A stretch of DNA of 18,300 nt from Deltaproteobacteria bacterium UBA5205 (GCA_002412715.1 DHVP01000044.1:1-18300); one strand, 5' to 3'. Counted from the first letter of the stretch, positions 1 to 7,509 are shown. A program made the numbers and translations. The notes: generated by a model from the sequence alone, not told the origin.

Positions 1-97
1 GATGCGAGGTGAAAGAAGAAGAGAGTTGGTAGACGATAAAACTGTTGACTTTTATCATAGCAGGCATAAAGGAGAGGATGAAGAGAAAGACAAAACC

Positions 98-133
98 TTC
101 CCGGGAATTTGAGAATACTGAAATTCCCGGGAA
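98..133. repeat. 13-bp perfect inverted repeat (hairpin)
   Basis: The arms at 98-110 and 121-133 are exact inverted copies (TTCCCGGGAATTT and AAATTCCCGGGAA) around a 10-base loop. On the minus strand the stem is followed by GGTTTTGTCTTT, so it could end minus-strand transcription that has passed fdhD. The 3' flank on the plus strand is not T-rich. A repeated palindromic element is an alternative reading. Confidence 0.55.
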
Positions 134-327
134 TCTTCGATCCCGCTACGCGGGAAAAGAGACCCGACTCGATATCATGTTCACGGGATTCACGGCCAGT
201 CGGCTGTGACCGGTTAGCCGCTATCCCCCGGAGGCGATGCAAGTGCGGCCTGATCCCGTCTTTCTAGGGATCTGGACGCAATTCTTTAAGGCTTCCTCCC
301 TATACTCTCTTTTATGCCTCCAGTGGA

Positions 328-342
328 ACCCCCGAAGGGGGT
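328..342 (-). terminator. Short GC hairpin after fdhD
   Basis: ACCCCC at 328-333 and GGGGGT at 337-342 pair around a GAA loop, about 40 bases beyond the fdhD stop codon. The minus strand downstream (TCCACTGG...) has no run of T, so as an intrinsic terminator it is weak. It may instead be a 3'-end stabilising hairpin. Confidence 0.3.
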
Positions 343-379
343 GGAACGGGCGTGAGAAAGTCTTTTGGTGGGTTCTGTT

Positions 380-1180
380 TCAGGGGATCAGGCGTTCGGG
401 ATGGCTGAAGACGTTTCCCCGATCGTCTCTTAAAGATCCGACCAGGGTGATACCTATCGCTTCAGCAACCTGTATGGCAAGTGAGGTGGCAGCTGAGACA
501 CCGGTCAGGATTTCGGCTCTTAGCCTGGCTGCCTTCATTACCATTTCATAGCTGAGCCGTGAACTCAGATGGACGATGGCTGCCTCGCGGATCTTTCCCT
601 CCAGGAGTATCTTGCCGATGGCCTTGTCGAGGGCGTTGTGCCTGCCGACATCTTCGGCGAAAGATAAAAAGTTGCCCTCTGCATCGAAAATCGAGGCTGC
701 ATGAGTACCTCCCGTAGAGCGATGAGCAACCTGCCTCTCGACCATCACCCGCTGCATCGGGAAAAGTCTTGAGAAGTCGATGGTTATCGTCGTCTCTATT
801 CTCTCTACGGATCTCGTCAGGTCATCGATCATATCCGAGCCGCAAATGCCGCAGCTTGAATAACTGATGAACCGTTTTTGCTTCCCGGGAAGCGGTCCTT
901 TCTTTCTCTTTGCTTCGCTCAAGTAGATGTTGATCTTGTTGGCTGAGATATCACTGCAATAATTGGCACCGTCCACGTCATCCATGGACTGGATTACACC
1001 GTCAGTAAAACAAATCCCGAGAGCAAGAGGTATCTCCTCTCCCGGCAAGCGCATCGTCATATATAACGGCTCATTGTCGATATATATCTCAAGCGGTTCC
1101 TCCATGGCGACCGTCTCACTCACGGGGGTCTTCTCATGACGTGAATACTTCACCACAGGAACCTCAAGCACATTCGTCAC
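380..1180 (-). CDS. fdhD: Formate dehydrogenase accessory sulfurtransferase FdhD
   Basis: FdhD carries sulfur from a cysteine desulfurase to the molybdenum or tungsten cofactor of formate dehydrogenase in the cytoplasm, which the enzyme needs for activity. The 266-residue product has the family hallmarks: the CGIC motif with the sulfur-carrying cysteines at 110 and 113, TGGTHAA at 156-162, DVGRHNALDK at 177-186, and SSRLSYEMVMKAA at 206-218. Length is normal for FdhD. The start is GTG at 1180, because AGGAGG stands 6 bases upstream. No formate dehydrogenase or cofactor gene is next to it, so it is an orphan here. It follows flgL on the same strand after a 125-base gap and probably has its own promoter. 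Confidence 0.96.
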   Translation of the reverse strand: MTNVLEVPVVKYSRHEKTPVSETVAMEEPLEIYIDNEPLYMTMRLPGEEIPLALGICFTDGVIQSMDDVDGANYCSDISANKINIYLSEAKRKKGPLPGKQKRFISYSSCGICGSDMIDDLTRSVERIETTITIDFSRLFPMQRVMVERQVAHRSTGGTHAASIFDAEGNFLSFAEDVGRHNALDKAIGKILLEGKIREAAIVHLSSRLSYEMVMKAARLRAEILTGVSAATSLAIQVAEAIGITLVGSLRDDRGNVFSHPERLIP

Positions 1181-1199
1181 CGTGAACCTCCTAGCCTAG

Positions 1200-1226
1200 A
1201 ATATAAGAAAAGTGTCAAAGTTTCAA
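1200..1226 (-). promoter_or_regulatory. Possible sigma-70 promoter of fdhD
   Basis: On the minus strand a TTGAAA box (1221-1226) and a TATATT box (1200-1205) are 15 bases apart, which is shorter than ideal. A TTGACA hexamer also occurs at 1213-1218 but lies too close to the -10 box. Transcription would begin near 1193, just ahead of the AGGAGG ribosome binding site. Confidence 0.3.
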
Positions 1227-1270
1227 GACAGAAGAAAGTCGCGGGTTCCCGGTTGCAGTGAATTCCTGCA

Positions 1271-1300
1271 CCCATGACCTATAACCCATAACCTATTACC
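1271..1300. repeat. Heptanucleotide tandem repeat, four units
   Basis: Four consecutive 7-mers follow the consensus CCYATNA: CCCATGA, CCTATAA, CCCATAA and CCTATTA, closed by CC. They lie directly past the flgL stop codon. The same heptamer class recurs at 12177-12213. The origin could be replication slippage or a dispersed repeat family. Confidence 0.7.
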
Positions 1301-1305
1301 GGCTT

Positions 1306-3126
1306 CTAGTTCAGGTAGTTAAGAATACTGATCGACTGCATCTTTGAAAAGGCTGCCAGAAGTGTCTGGTATGTGTTGAGAAGCACCGTGAATTCCGTGC
1401 CCAGCTGGGCGGTGTCGGCGCCGGTGAGCAGAGATTGTTCTTCCTCGATGCGGTTCTTTTTCGTTGTATTGTTCTCGATGAGCATCTCCGCCTGGGTGCC
1501 CTCGAATGCGACAATGGCATTGTTCTTTATCGTCGATGAGCGGGCCGCATCGATGTAGCCGATGTTTTTGGAAACCCAGGTTGAATTCCCGGCTTCGAAG
1601 GCGTCTTTGAAGTTCTTGAGGACTTCGAATATACTGAGGTCTTTTACCTGGAAGGAGTCATTTGCCGTAAGGGGGGTGTCCGCGGTGCCGAAGGCGATTT
1701 TTATGCGGTTGTTTGTTGCATTCGGCACACCTGACCCGTCTATGAACATGCCCGCGTCATAGTCGCCTGTATCGGTAGTGCCATTGCTCACCACGGAATC
1801 GGCATTGTTGAAACCGAGGACTCCCGCCGCGGTCGAACCGGCGTTCGACCAGTTGAGAGTGACGACTGCACCGGTGTTGTTCGTAATGGCGAATTTCCGT
1901 GTCGAGGCATCGTAACCGACTGAATAGCCTGCGCCGAGCTGGGTCTGGATCTCCGTTGCAAGGGCTGCTCCCGTGTATGTCCCGCTTGCCAGGGTGACCG
2001 CCGTACCGTTTCGGTAGAATGTGTTGTTCGTCGCGTCTATGACGATGTCCCCGGTTGTGGTATCCGCTCCGCCCGTGCTGACGGACATTGCCGCGGACCA
2101 TGTCGTGCCGCCGTCCGTCGAATAGGAGTACGTCGCCCGTGATGCCAGTGCTCCCGTCGTGGCTCCGCCCGCGGCGATCTTCACCATGTAGGCCTTTCTT
2201 CCCGTGTCGAGATCGCTCAACTCCGTTTCACCGGCACCTGTAACAGAATCGACGGCGTCGAAACCAAGCACACCGGCTGCCGTTGCGCCTGCATTCGACC
2301 AGTTGAAGGTTACGGGACCCGCCGTATTATTCGTAATCACAAACTTGCGCGTACTGGAATCGAAGGCGACCGAATAATCCGCTCCGAGCCGGGTCTGAAT
2401 CTCCTGTGCAAGGGTATTGCCCGTATATGTTCCAGCCGTCAGATTGACGGCCGCACCATTGACGTACATCGTTCGGTTCGCCGCGGTCAAAATGTAGGCG
2501 AAGCTGTCCGTGTTTGAATATATGTCCCCCTGGTATGCATTGCTGACGCTGCCGAAGGCGATCTTCGAGGTGCTGTAGAGGGCCTCCCTGCCGGACAGGC
2601 CGAATTTCCCCAGTTGAGATTCATCGACATAAATGCTGTTCGCATCCTCGCCGTGGGCGGAGACGTTGTACGTCACCGAATAATCGTTGTTCAGCCGGAA
2701 TGGTGCGCTGTCGGCCTGCTGTCCTCCGAAGATGTACGTATTGCCGAGCTTCGTGTTGCCGACCGTTACGAGATGTTCGATTACGCCCTTTAGCTCTTCA
2801 ACATAGGACTGGCGCAGACTCGTATCGGCCGTACCGTAGCCGTTTGCCATCTGACTGAGCGTCGAAAGCTGGCTGTCAATGCTCGACAGGGACGTATCAT
2901 ACATCCCGACGAGGGTCTTCAGGCGCTGCAGGTTGTCATTGAACTGGGCACCCAGGCTGAGTTGCGCATCATACTCAACGGACCGTGCAAAGATGAGGGG
3001 ATCATCAGAAGGTGTGTTGATATTCTTTTGCGTGGCTATTTTCTTTTCAATGTCCGTGACCTGCTGGCCTACCTTGTTGATGCAGGACTGGAACAGCCTG
3101 TATCTCATGTTCTCCGATATTCTCAT
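1306..3126 (-). CDS. flgL: Flagellar hook-filament junction protein FlgL (HAP3), enlarged
   Basis: FlgL forms the second junction ring between hook and filament. The N-terminus (MRISENMRYR..., with NTPSDDP near residue 37) and the C-terminal helix (residues 500-606, with LGTEFTVLLNTYQTLLAAFSK) are the flagellin-like D0/D1 helices that define the family. At 606 residues it is about twice the size of the enterobacterial protein. The extra length is a central surface-exposed insertion, rich in Thr, Gly, Ala and Asn, that contains two copies of a ~75-residue module 150 residues apart. It is the last gene of the flagellar block, and its ATG overlaps the flgK stop by 4 bases (ATGA), so translation is probably coupled. 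Expression is probably from the sigma-28 promoter before flgM. Confidence 0.95.
   Translation of the reverse strand: MRISENMRYRLFQSCINKVGQQVTDIEKKIATQKNINTPSDDPLIFARSVEYDAQLSLGAQFNDNLQRLKTLVGMYDTSLSSIDSQLSTLSQMANGYGTADTSLRQSYVEELKGVIEHLVTVGNTKLGNTYIFGGQQADSAPFRLNNDYSVTYNVSAHGEDANSIYVDESQLGKFGLSGREALYSTSKIAFGSVSNAYQGDIYSNTDSFAYILTAANRTMYVNGAAVNLTAGTYTGNTLAQEIQTRLGADYSVAFDSSTRKFVITNNTAGPVTFNWSNAGATAAGVLGFDAVDSVTGAGETELSDLDTGRKAYMVKIAAGGATTGALASRATYSYSTDGGTTWSAAMSVSTGGADTTTGDIVIDATNNTFYRNGTAVTLASGTYTGAALATEIQTQLGAGYSVGYDASTRKFAITNNTGAVVTLNWSNAGSTAAGVLGFNNADSVVSNGTTDTGDYDAGMFIDGSGVPNATNNRIKIAFGTADTPLTANDSFQVKDLSIFEVLKNFKDAFEAGNSTWVSKNIGYIDAARSSTIKNNAIVAFEGTQAEMLIENNTTKKNRIEEEQSLLTGADTAQLGTEFTVLLNTYQTLLAAFSKMQSISILNYLN
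1792..2016 (-). repeat. FlgL internal module, copy B
   Basis: Residues 371-445 of FlgL. This module matches residues 221-295 at 53 of 75 positions by my hand alignment, with shared GTYTG, STRKF, ITNNT, NWSNAG and TAAGVLGF. The GTYTG-xxLA-xEIQ pattern resembles the flagellin IN motif found in variable domains of flagellins and hook-associated proteins. Confidence 0.85.
2242..2466 (-). repeat. FlgL internal module, copy A
   Basis: Residues 221-295 of FlgL, the N-terminal partner of the module at 1792-2016. The two are offset by exactly 150 codons. The 75 residues between the modules (296-370) include a YSYSTDGGTTWS stretch and have no obvious second copy, so the duplicated unit was either ~75 residues or a longer unit that later lost one flank. 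Confidence 0.85.
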
Positions 3127-4523
3127 CTTCCTATCTCCATAAGGGCGGTCATCAGGGTATCGGCGGTGTTGATGAGGCGGGCCGCGGCCTGGTAGGCATA
3201 CTGAAATTTGATAAGATTGGACATCTCCTCATCTATCGATACACCGGAGATGCTTTCCCTCTGGTTGGATACCATATCCATAAGGTTCTGATGATATTCG
3301 GAAAGGTTCTGCGCGTTCTGCGAAAGGTTTCCGATGGTGCTGGCAATCGATGCCGTGTATGTCACGTAGGTTGTTGTCGCACCTCCGATTGTCACGTCGG
3401 CACTGCCGAGATCGGCGATTGCGAGGGCTATGTCGTTGTTGGTCAAGTTTGATGCCTGAGATGTCGCGGCGATATAATTCACATCCGTTTTGATCTCGTC
3501 GCTGAGATCGAGATTCGCCGCGTAGTCCCGGGTCATGTTCTCGAAGAAATTGACCCCTGTCGTCCCGCCCGCATTGTAGCCCGTGCTATGAATGGCGTTT
3601 ACTTCCGTCATGAGGGATTGGGCGAGGTCGTTGACGTCGTCAATGAAGGTACCCAGCTGGTTGTCCCTCAGATCAACAAGGCTTTTGAGTGTTCCCCCGC
3701 TGATGTTACTTGTGATATCGACCGAGTAAACGGAATTGCCCTGCCAGTATACGTGATAGAAATTGTCCGCGCCGGTCTTTTCTGCGGACAGTTGGTAGAC
3801 GTTTCCTTTCTCGACAAGACTTTTCCCGTCCGTCGTCATGACTGTCAACCCGCCGTTTTCGTCTTCAAAATACTGCAGGTTCAGTTTTCCCGAGAGTTCC
3901 TGCAGCGCTGACAGCCTCTGGCTGGCAAAGCTTGCGGTTTCGCTTCCACCCGCCGAGGATTCATAGGTTTTCTTATTCAACTCGGCAATGGAGGCAAGGA
4001 GATTATTGATCTCGGTAACCTGATTTGCCACGTTGTTGTCTGTTTCGATCTGCAGCGTCCTCAATTCGTTGTATGTATTGCGGATGCTCCCGCAGAGGTT
4101 GGTGGCCTTCGTCGCCACATCCAAACGGGCGACACCGCTCAAAGGATCGGCGGACAGACTTTGCCAGGAATTGAAGAAGGCGGTAATGTTCGATGTAAGC
4201 TGGGAATTGTTTTCGTCGAGGACACTTTCGATTCGGGAAAAGAATTTTGCGTATGTCTTCTGTTCTTCCATGGACGTGCATTGCTTCGCGACGGAGTATT
4301 CGAGAAATTTGTCATAATAGCTTATCACCTTCTCAATTCTGACCCCATTCCCCATGATAAGCCCGGAATCGGTCATTACGGCATCGGCTTCCGTGAGCAC
4401 CGCCTCCTGGCGTGCATACCCTTTCGTATTTACGTTTGCAATATTGTTCGACAAGACCTGCAGCGACGTCTGCTGGGCAAAAAGGGCGTTTCTAGCGATA
4501 TTAAGGATAGAGGTGATACCCAT
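3123..4523 (-). CDS. flgK: Flagellar hook-associated protein FlgK (HAP1)
   Basis: FlgK forms the first ring of the hook-filament junction and is exported by the flagellar type III apparatus. The N-terminus has the flagellar rod/hook signature (LQVLSNNIANVNTKGYARQ at about residues 22-40). The C-terminus (SGVSIDEEMSNLIKFQYAYQAAARLINTADTLMTALMEIG) is the conserved FlgK/FlgG C-terminal helix. The 466 residues are within the family range, toward the short end. It starts 18 bases after the flgN stop with GGAG and AAGG upstream, and it overlaps flgL by 4 bases. FlgN, encoded just before it, is the expected export chaperone for FlgK and FlgL. Confidence 0.96.
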   Translation of the reverse strand: MGITSILNIARNALFAQQTSLQVLSNNIANVNTKGYARQEAVLTEADAVMTDSGLIMGNGVRIEKVISYYDKFLEYSVAKQCTSMEEQKTYAKFFSRIESVLDENNSQLTSNITAFFNSWQSLSADPLSGVARLDVATKATNLCGSIRNTYNELRTLQIETDNNVANQVTEINNLLASIAELNKKTYESSAGGSETASFASQRLSALQELSGKLNLQYFEDENGGLTVMTTDGKSLVEKGNVYQLSAEKTGADNFYHVYWQGNSVYSVDITSNISGGTLKSLVDLRDNQLGTFIDDVNDLAQSLMTEVNAIHSTGYNAGGTTGVNFFENMTRDYAANLDLSDEIKTDVNYIAATSQASNLTNNDIALAIADLGSADVTIGGATTTYVTYTASIASTIGNLSQNAQNLSEYHQNLMDMVSNQRESISGVSIDEEMSNLIKFQYAYQAAARLINTADTLMTALMEIGR

Positions 4524-4541
4524 ATGCTGCCTTTCTCCGGA

Positions 4542-4973
4542 CTAGATTACTTTTGAGAGGAGTACGGAAGAGAGGTCCTCTCTCTTTTTCCCGTAGCCCG
4601 TACCACCGATATGGCCGATAACGTTCTCTATCGACGACCTGACATGATCGATGGAGAAGGAGAGAAGCTTCATGTTCTTGTCCATGGCGGTCTTGATCTC
4701 TTTCATCACCACGGCCAGCTTGCCGTTCAGGGATTGCATGGTCACGTCTGAGACAATGGCTTCCCTGTCTTCGGCACCCTCCAGCAGCTTTTCCTTTTCC
4801 GCTTTCAGGTATTCGAGTTTTCTCAGTATCTCTTCCTTCTTGTTGTTGCCCGCGATTATGCCATCCAGTGAAAAGGAAATGATGGCGTCGCGCTCCATCT
4901 GAAGGGCCGTCAGAAACTCCTTCAGAGTCTTTTCCTCTCTCTTCGTCATCTCGATGATGGCACTGATAACCAT
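4542..4973 (-). CDS. flgN: FlgN-family flagellar export chaperone
   Basis: This 143-residue, charged, almost wholly helical protein has the length and coiled-coil character of FlgN, which binds the C-termini of FlgK and FlgL and delivers them to the export gate. FlgN sequences diverge widely, so the call rests mainly on position between flgM and flgK and on the heptad-rich pattern (KREEKTLKEFLTALQMERDA near the N-terminus). Its ATG overlaps the flgM stop by one base (TAATG), an arrangement typical of translational coupling. Confidence 0.8.
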   Translation of the reverse strand: MVISAIIEMTKREEKTLKEFLTALQMERDAIISFSLDGIIAGNNKKEEILRKLEYLKAEKEKLLEGAEDREAIVSDVTMQSLNGKLAVVMKEIKTAMDKNMKLLSFSIDHVRSSIENVIGHIGGTGYGKKREDLSSVLLSKVI

Positions 4974-5281
4974 TACAGTAACTCGTCCAGAATATTGCTT
5001 TTGAGTATGCTTCGGGCGACGATCTCGCCCCTGGCGTTGTACGTCCCGTCCTCGATTGACTGCCTGAGGCTCTCGACGCGCTCTTCCCGGATGGCAGGCT
5101 GTGCCTTGGCCTTCTGTGCCAGGCGGTCGACCTCCTGCTTCCTGGATGAAAGCTCGACCTTGTCGTAGCTCGCGCCCTGGTCCTTTCTCTGTTCTACGGA
5201 GAGATCCTTCTGCGGCTTTACCTGGGAAGTCTTGACAAGGCTGTCAAGCAGGTCGGGCTTGTTGCCATTTTGGATTTTCAT
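4973..5281 (-). CDS. flgM: Anti-sigma-28 factor FlgM
   Basis: FlgM holds sigma-28 (FliA) inactive until the hook is finished, and is then exported through the basal body so that late genes can be expressed. The 102-residue product has the normal size, a disordered polar N-terminal half and the conserved C-terminal sigma-binding segment (KVELSSRKQEVDRL at 41-54, then VESLRQSIEDGTYN and ARSILKSNILDELL to the end). A strong AGGAGG precedes the ATG. A near-consensus sigma-28 promoter lies at 5310-5336 within flgJ, so FlgM would limit its own synthesis together with flgN, flgK and flgL. Confidence 0.95.
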   Translation of the reverse strand: MKIQNGNKPDLLDSLVKTSQVKPQKDLSVEQRKDQGASYDKVELSSRKQEVDRLAQKAKAQPAIREERVESLRQSIEDGTYNARGEIVARSILKSNILDELL

Positions 5282-5293
5282 GGTACACCTCCT

Positions 5294-5641
5294 CTATCGC
5301 TTACCGGTATTATCGCCGCTTCGGGAAATAACTTTAGCACTTTCCCTTTCGGAATATTTCATCAGCATTTCCTTGATTCCCACACCTTTTTCGGCAAGGA
5401 AATCGGCCACTTTTTCATAGACCATGGCCATGTATGTCTCTTCGGCATATCCCTTCTTCGACATCTTCGTCGTTTTTTCCAGGTGCTTAAGCATGCTGTA
5501 CAACATAAAGGATTCGAAATTCTGGCAGACTTTCTCCCTGTCGGCCTCGGATGAACCGGATAGATTGCGCTCCATTTTAATATCCCCCGTAGAAATTGTC
5601 GGCTGCAGCCCCATCGTAACTGATTTTATGCCTTCAGACAT
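5294..5641 (-). CDS. flgJ: FlgJ rod-binding protein, no muramidase domain
   Basis: At 115 residues this matches only the N-terminal rod-binding (rod-capping) domain of FlgJ. The conserved core is KVCQNFESFMLYSMLKHLEKT near residues 37-57, followed by a helix with YAEETYMAMVYEKVADFLAEKGVGI. Enterobacterial FlgJ adds a C-terminal peptidoglycan hydrolase domain of roughly 150 residues; here the frame ends before it, so the cell must use a separate hydrolase to let the rod through the wall. Single-domain FlgJ is usual in deltaproteobacterial-type flagellar operons. It lies 12 bases past flgI with GGGGG upstream of the ATG at 5641. The flgM promoter lies within its 3' end. Confidence 0.88.
   Translation of the reverse strand: MSEGIKSVTMGLQPTISTGDIKMERNLSGSSEADREKVCQNFESFMLYSMLKHLEKTTKMSKKGYAEETYMAMVYEKVADFLAEKGVGIKEMLMKYSERESAKVISRSGDNTGKR
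5310..5336 (-). promoter_or_regulatory. Sigma-28 (FliA) promoter for flgM-flgN-flgK-flgL
   Basis: On the minus strand TAAAGTTA (5329-5336) is followed after exactly 11 bases by GGCGATAA (5310-5317). The textbook sigma-28 promoter is TAAAGTTT-N11-GCCGATAA, so 14 of 16 positions agree and the spacing is exact. Transcription would start near 5303, about 20 bases ahead of the flgM ATG, which leaves room for the AGGAGG site. It overlaps the last codons of flgJ. Confidence 0.85.
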
Positions 5642-5655
5642 GTCGAATGATCCCC

Positions 5656-6783
5656 CTATATGACCTCAAGTTCTGCGTGAAGAGCCCCGGAGGCCTTGAT
5701 CGTTTGCAGGATCGTTATGACATCTCGGGTTGAAATCCCGGTTGCATTGAGGGCGTTGACCAGTTCACGTATCGAGATACCGGACTCCAGGAGATAGAAC
5801 TTCCCCCGGTCTTCACGGACCTTGATCTGGGTATCGGGCGTCACCACCGTCTGACCCTGGCCAAAAGGCATCGGCTGGCTAACGCGGGCGTCTTCCTTAA
5901 TCTGGACACTGATGTTGCCGTGAGATATGACGACCGTTGAAACCCGGACGTTCTCACCGATTACCACGGTTCCCGTCTTCTCATCGACAACGATCTTCGC
6001 CTGCATATCGGTCTTAATGTCGAGGTTTTCCACAATGGACAGAAATTTCACGGGGTTGTCCCTCATTTCCCCCGGTATTCTGACGTTGATCGTCCCTGCG
6101 TCTTTCGCATGGGCCGAACCGCGGAAAGTCTCGTTTATCCGGTCGGCCACCCTGCGGGCATTCGTAAAATCAGGCATCTTCAGAGCGATCATTATGGCCT
6201 CGCCTTTGTAGTCTTCCGACAGAACCTCGCGCTCTATGGTCGCGCCATTGGCTATCCTGCCTGCTGTCGGATGGTTTTTCTGTACCGAAGCACCCTGCCC
6301 CGATGCCAGAAAACCGCCGACGACGATGGGACCCTGCGCCATGGCGTAGACTGCGCCGTCGGCTCCCTTGAGCGGCGTTGCCACGAGGACGCCCCCTTCG
6401 ATACTCTTTGCATCTCCTATCGAAGCGATGGTTACGTCGATCTTGCTGCCTATCCGGGCAAAGGGAGGCAGATTGCAGGTGACCATGACCGCGGCGACAT
6501 TGTTGACCTTCGTCGATTTGGGGTCGACCCTGATTCCCATGGTTTCGAGCATATTGGCAAGGGACTGGTTCGTAAAGATCGTGTTGGATTTATCCCCGGT
6601 ACCGGCAAGACCGGTGACCAGCCCGTAACCTATCAGCTGATTGCTCCTGGCACCGTTGATGTAACCCATCTCCTTGATGCGGGCCGCATCGGCCATACCA
6701 GCCATGAACAGAAGGAAGGCAACGATGAAAAATACCATGCATACTACTATCGTGCTGCGATGAACACGTTCGCGATAGGTCAT
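5656..6783 (-). CDS. flgI: Flagellar P-ring protein FlgI
   Basis: FlgI assembles into the P ring around the rod in the periplasm. The mature part is highly typical: ARIKEMGYINGARSNQLIGYGLVTGLAGTGDKS, later TPLKGADGAVYAMAQGP and the C-terminal VREDRGKFYLLESGISIRELVNALNATGISTRDVITILQTIKASGALHAELEVI. I place the start at the ATG at 6783, which gives 375 residues with an N-terminal signal peptide (Arg-rich start, VVCMVFFIVAFLLFMAG, ADA cleavage). GAGAG lies upstream, and this start is 11 bases beyond the flgH stop. ATGs at 6807 and 6834 are in frame but overlap flgH and would add a long charged leader. FlgA, encoded two genes upstream, is its periplasmic chaperone. Confidence 0.95.
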   Translation of the reverse strand: MTYRERVHRSTIVVCMVFFIVAFLLFMAGMADAARIKEMGYINGARSNQLIGYGLVTGLAGTGDKSNTIFTNQSLANMLETMGIRVDPKSTKVNNVAAVMVTCNLPPFARIGSKIDVTIASIGDAKSIEGGVLVATPLKGADGAVYAMAQGPIVVGGFLASGQGASVQKNHPTAGRIANGATIEREVLSEDYKGEAIMIALKMPDFTNARRVADRINETFRGSAHAKDAGTINVRIPGEMRDNPVKFLSIVENLDIKTDMQAKIVVDEKTGTVVIGENVRVSTVVISHGNISVQIKEDARVSQPMPFGQGQTVVTPDTQIKVREDRGKFYLLESGISIRELVNALNATGISTRDVITILQTIKASGALHAELEVI

Positions 6784-6794
6784 GTTTGTCTCTC

Positions 6795-7496
6795 TCAGAA
6801 TGGCCATACCGCATCCACCATACGCGCCATCCATCCCGGCCTCTGTTTTTCTCCCAGCACGCCTACGCCCGTGTAGATGATCTTGGCATCGGCGATCTGG
6901 GTTGAGTACACGGAGTTATCGTAGGCCAGATCTCTCGGCCTCACGATGCCCTGGACAAGGATCTCTTTCTTCTCGTTATTGATGCTGATCTCACGCTTGC
7001 CTTCAATGGCGAGATTGCCGTTGGGAAGCACATCGACAACCCGGGCCGTGATCGTTGCCGTCAGGGAACCCCCGCGCGTCGTCTCGCCGGAACCGTCGAA
7101 ATCATTTTTCGTGTTCGCGTTGATCATCTTGTCGGGAGTGATACTCGATGGATAGACGTTATTTTCAAATCCGAAGAAATTGGGGATGCCGGCGGTGGTA
7201 GCAGAACTCCTCTTGGTGCTGGTGCCCGCTTTTTCCGTCGCGTTGGTCACCTCGATGATATTTACGGTGATGATATCTCCGATGCCCCGGGCCCTGTGGT
7301 CCCCGAGAAAACTGCTATTACTGGTCACACCGCGGTAGATCGATCCGGGAGGGGGCTGCGGGGCGGGCTTTACTGTCCTGTACGTGTTGTCTATGACAAA
7401 AGGCTCATCTTTTATCTTGGACATGCTGGTGTTCTGGCAGCCCGTGGAAAGAGCCGCGGCAATGATCGTGATCAATATAAAACCACAGGTCTTCAT
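6795..7496 (-). CDS. flgH: Flagellar L-ring lipoprotein FlgH
   Basis: FlgH builds the outer-membrane L ring. The 233-residue precursor begins with a lipoprotein signal peptide ending in LSTGC, so Cys20 would be lipidated. A Pro-rich linker follows, then SIYRG and the conserved core (FLGDHRARGIGDIITVNI, later LPNGNLAIEGKREISINNEKKEILVQGIVRPRDL). The length is normal. It begins 13 bases after flgA with GGGAG upstream. Its presence confirms an outer membrane in this organism. Confidence 0.96.
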   Translation of the reverse strand: MKTCGFILITIIAAALSTGCQNTSMSKIKDEPFVIDNTYRTVKPAPQPPPGSIYRGVTSNSSFLGDHRARGIGDIITVNIIEVTNATEKAGTSTKRSSATTAGIPNFFGFENNVYPSSITPDKMINANTKNDFDGSGETTRGGSLTATITARVVDVLPNGNLAIEGKREISINNEKKEILVQGIVRPRDLAYDNSVYSTQIADAKIIYTGVGVLGEKQRPGWMARMVDAVWPF

Positions 7497-7509
7497 GACT
7501 TCACGCTCC

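Larger units (their letters stand above)
1..379. other. Non-coding stretch downstream of fdhD
   Basis: I find no convincing gene here. The stretch holds a 13-bp perfect hairpin (98-133), a second hairpin at 141-155 (TCCCGC, loop TAC, GCGGGA) and a third at 328-342. A TTGACT box at 45-50 and a Shine-Dalgarno-like AAAGGAG just before an ATG at 78 give a 43-codon reading frame. That frame runs through the hairpin and resembles no family I recognise. No tRNA or riboswitch core could be recognised on either strand. Confidence 0.5.

Noticed and set aside
78..209. 43-codon frame with AAAGGAG upstream, possible leader peptide
   Set aside because: The Shine-Dalgarno spacing is short, the frame runs through a perfect hairpin whose palindrome dictates the codons, and no gene lies downstream on the plus strand for a leader to control.
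141..240. Molybdenum-cofactor riboswitch or tRNA near fdhD
   Set aside because: The region lies downstream of fdhD, not in its leader, and no conserved riboswitch core or complete tRNA cloverleaf could be traced on either strand.
6109..6876. Plus-strand frame of 255 codons
   Set aside because: Antisense to flgI and flgH, which are certain. Its composition is rich in His, Arg and Gly, typical of shadow translation.
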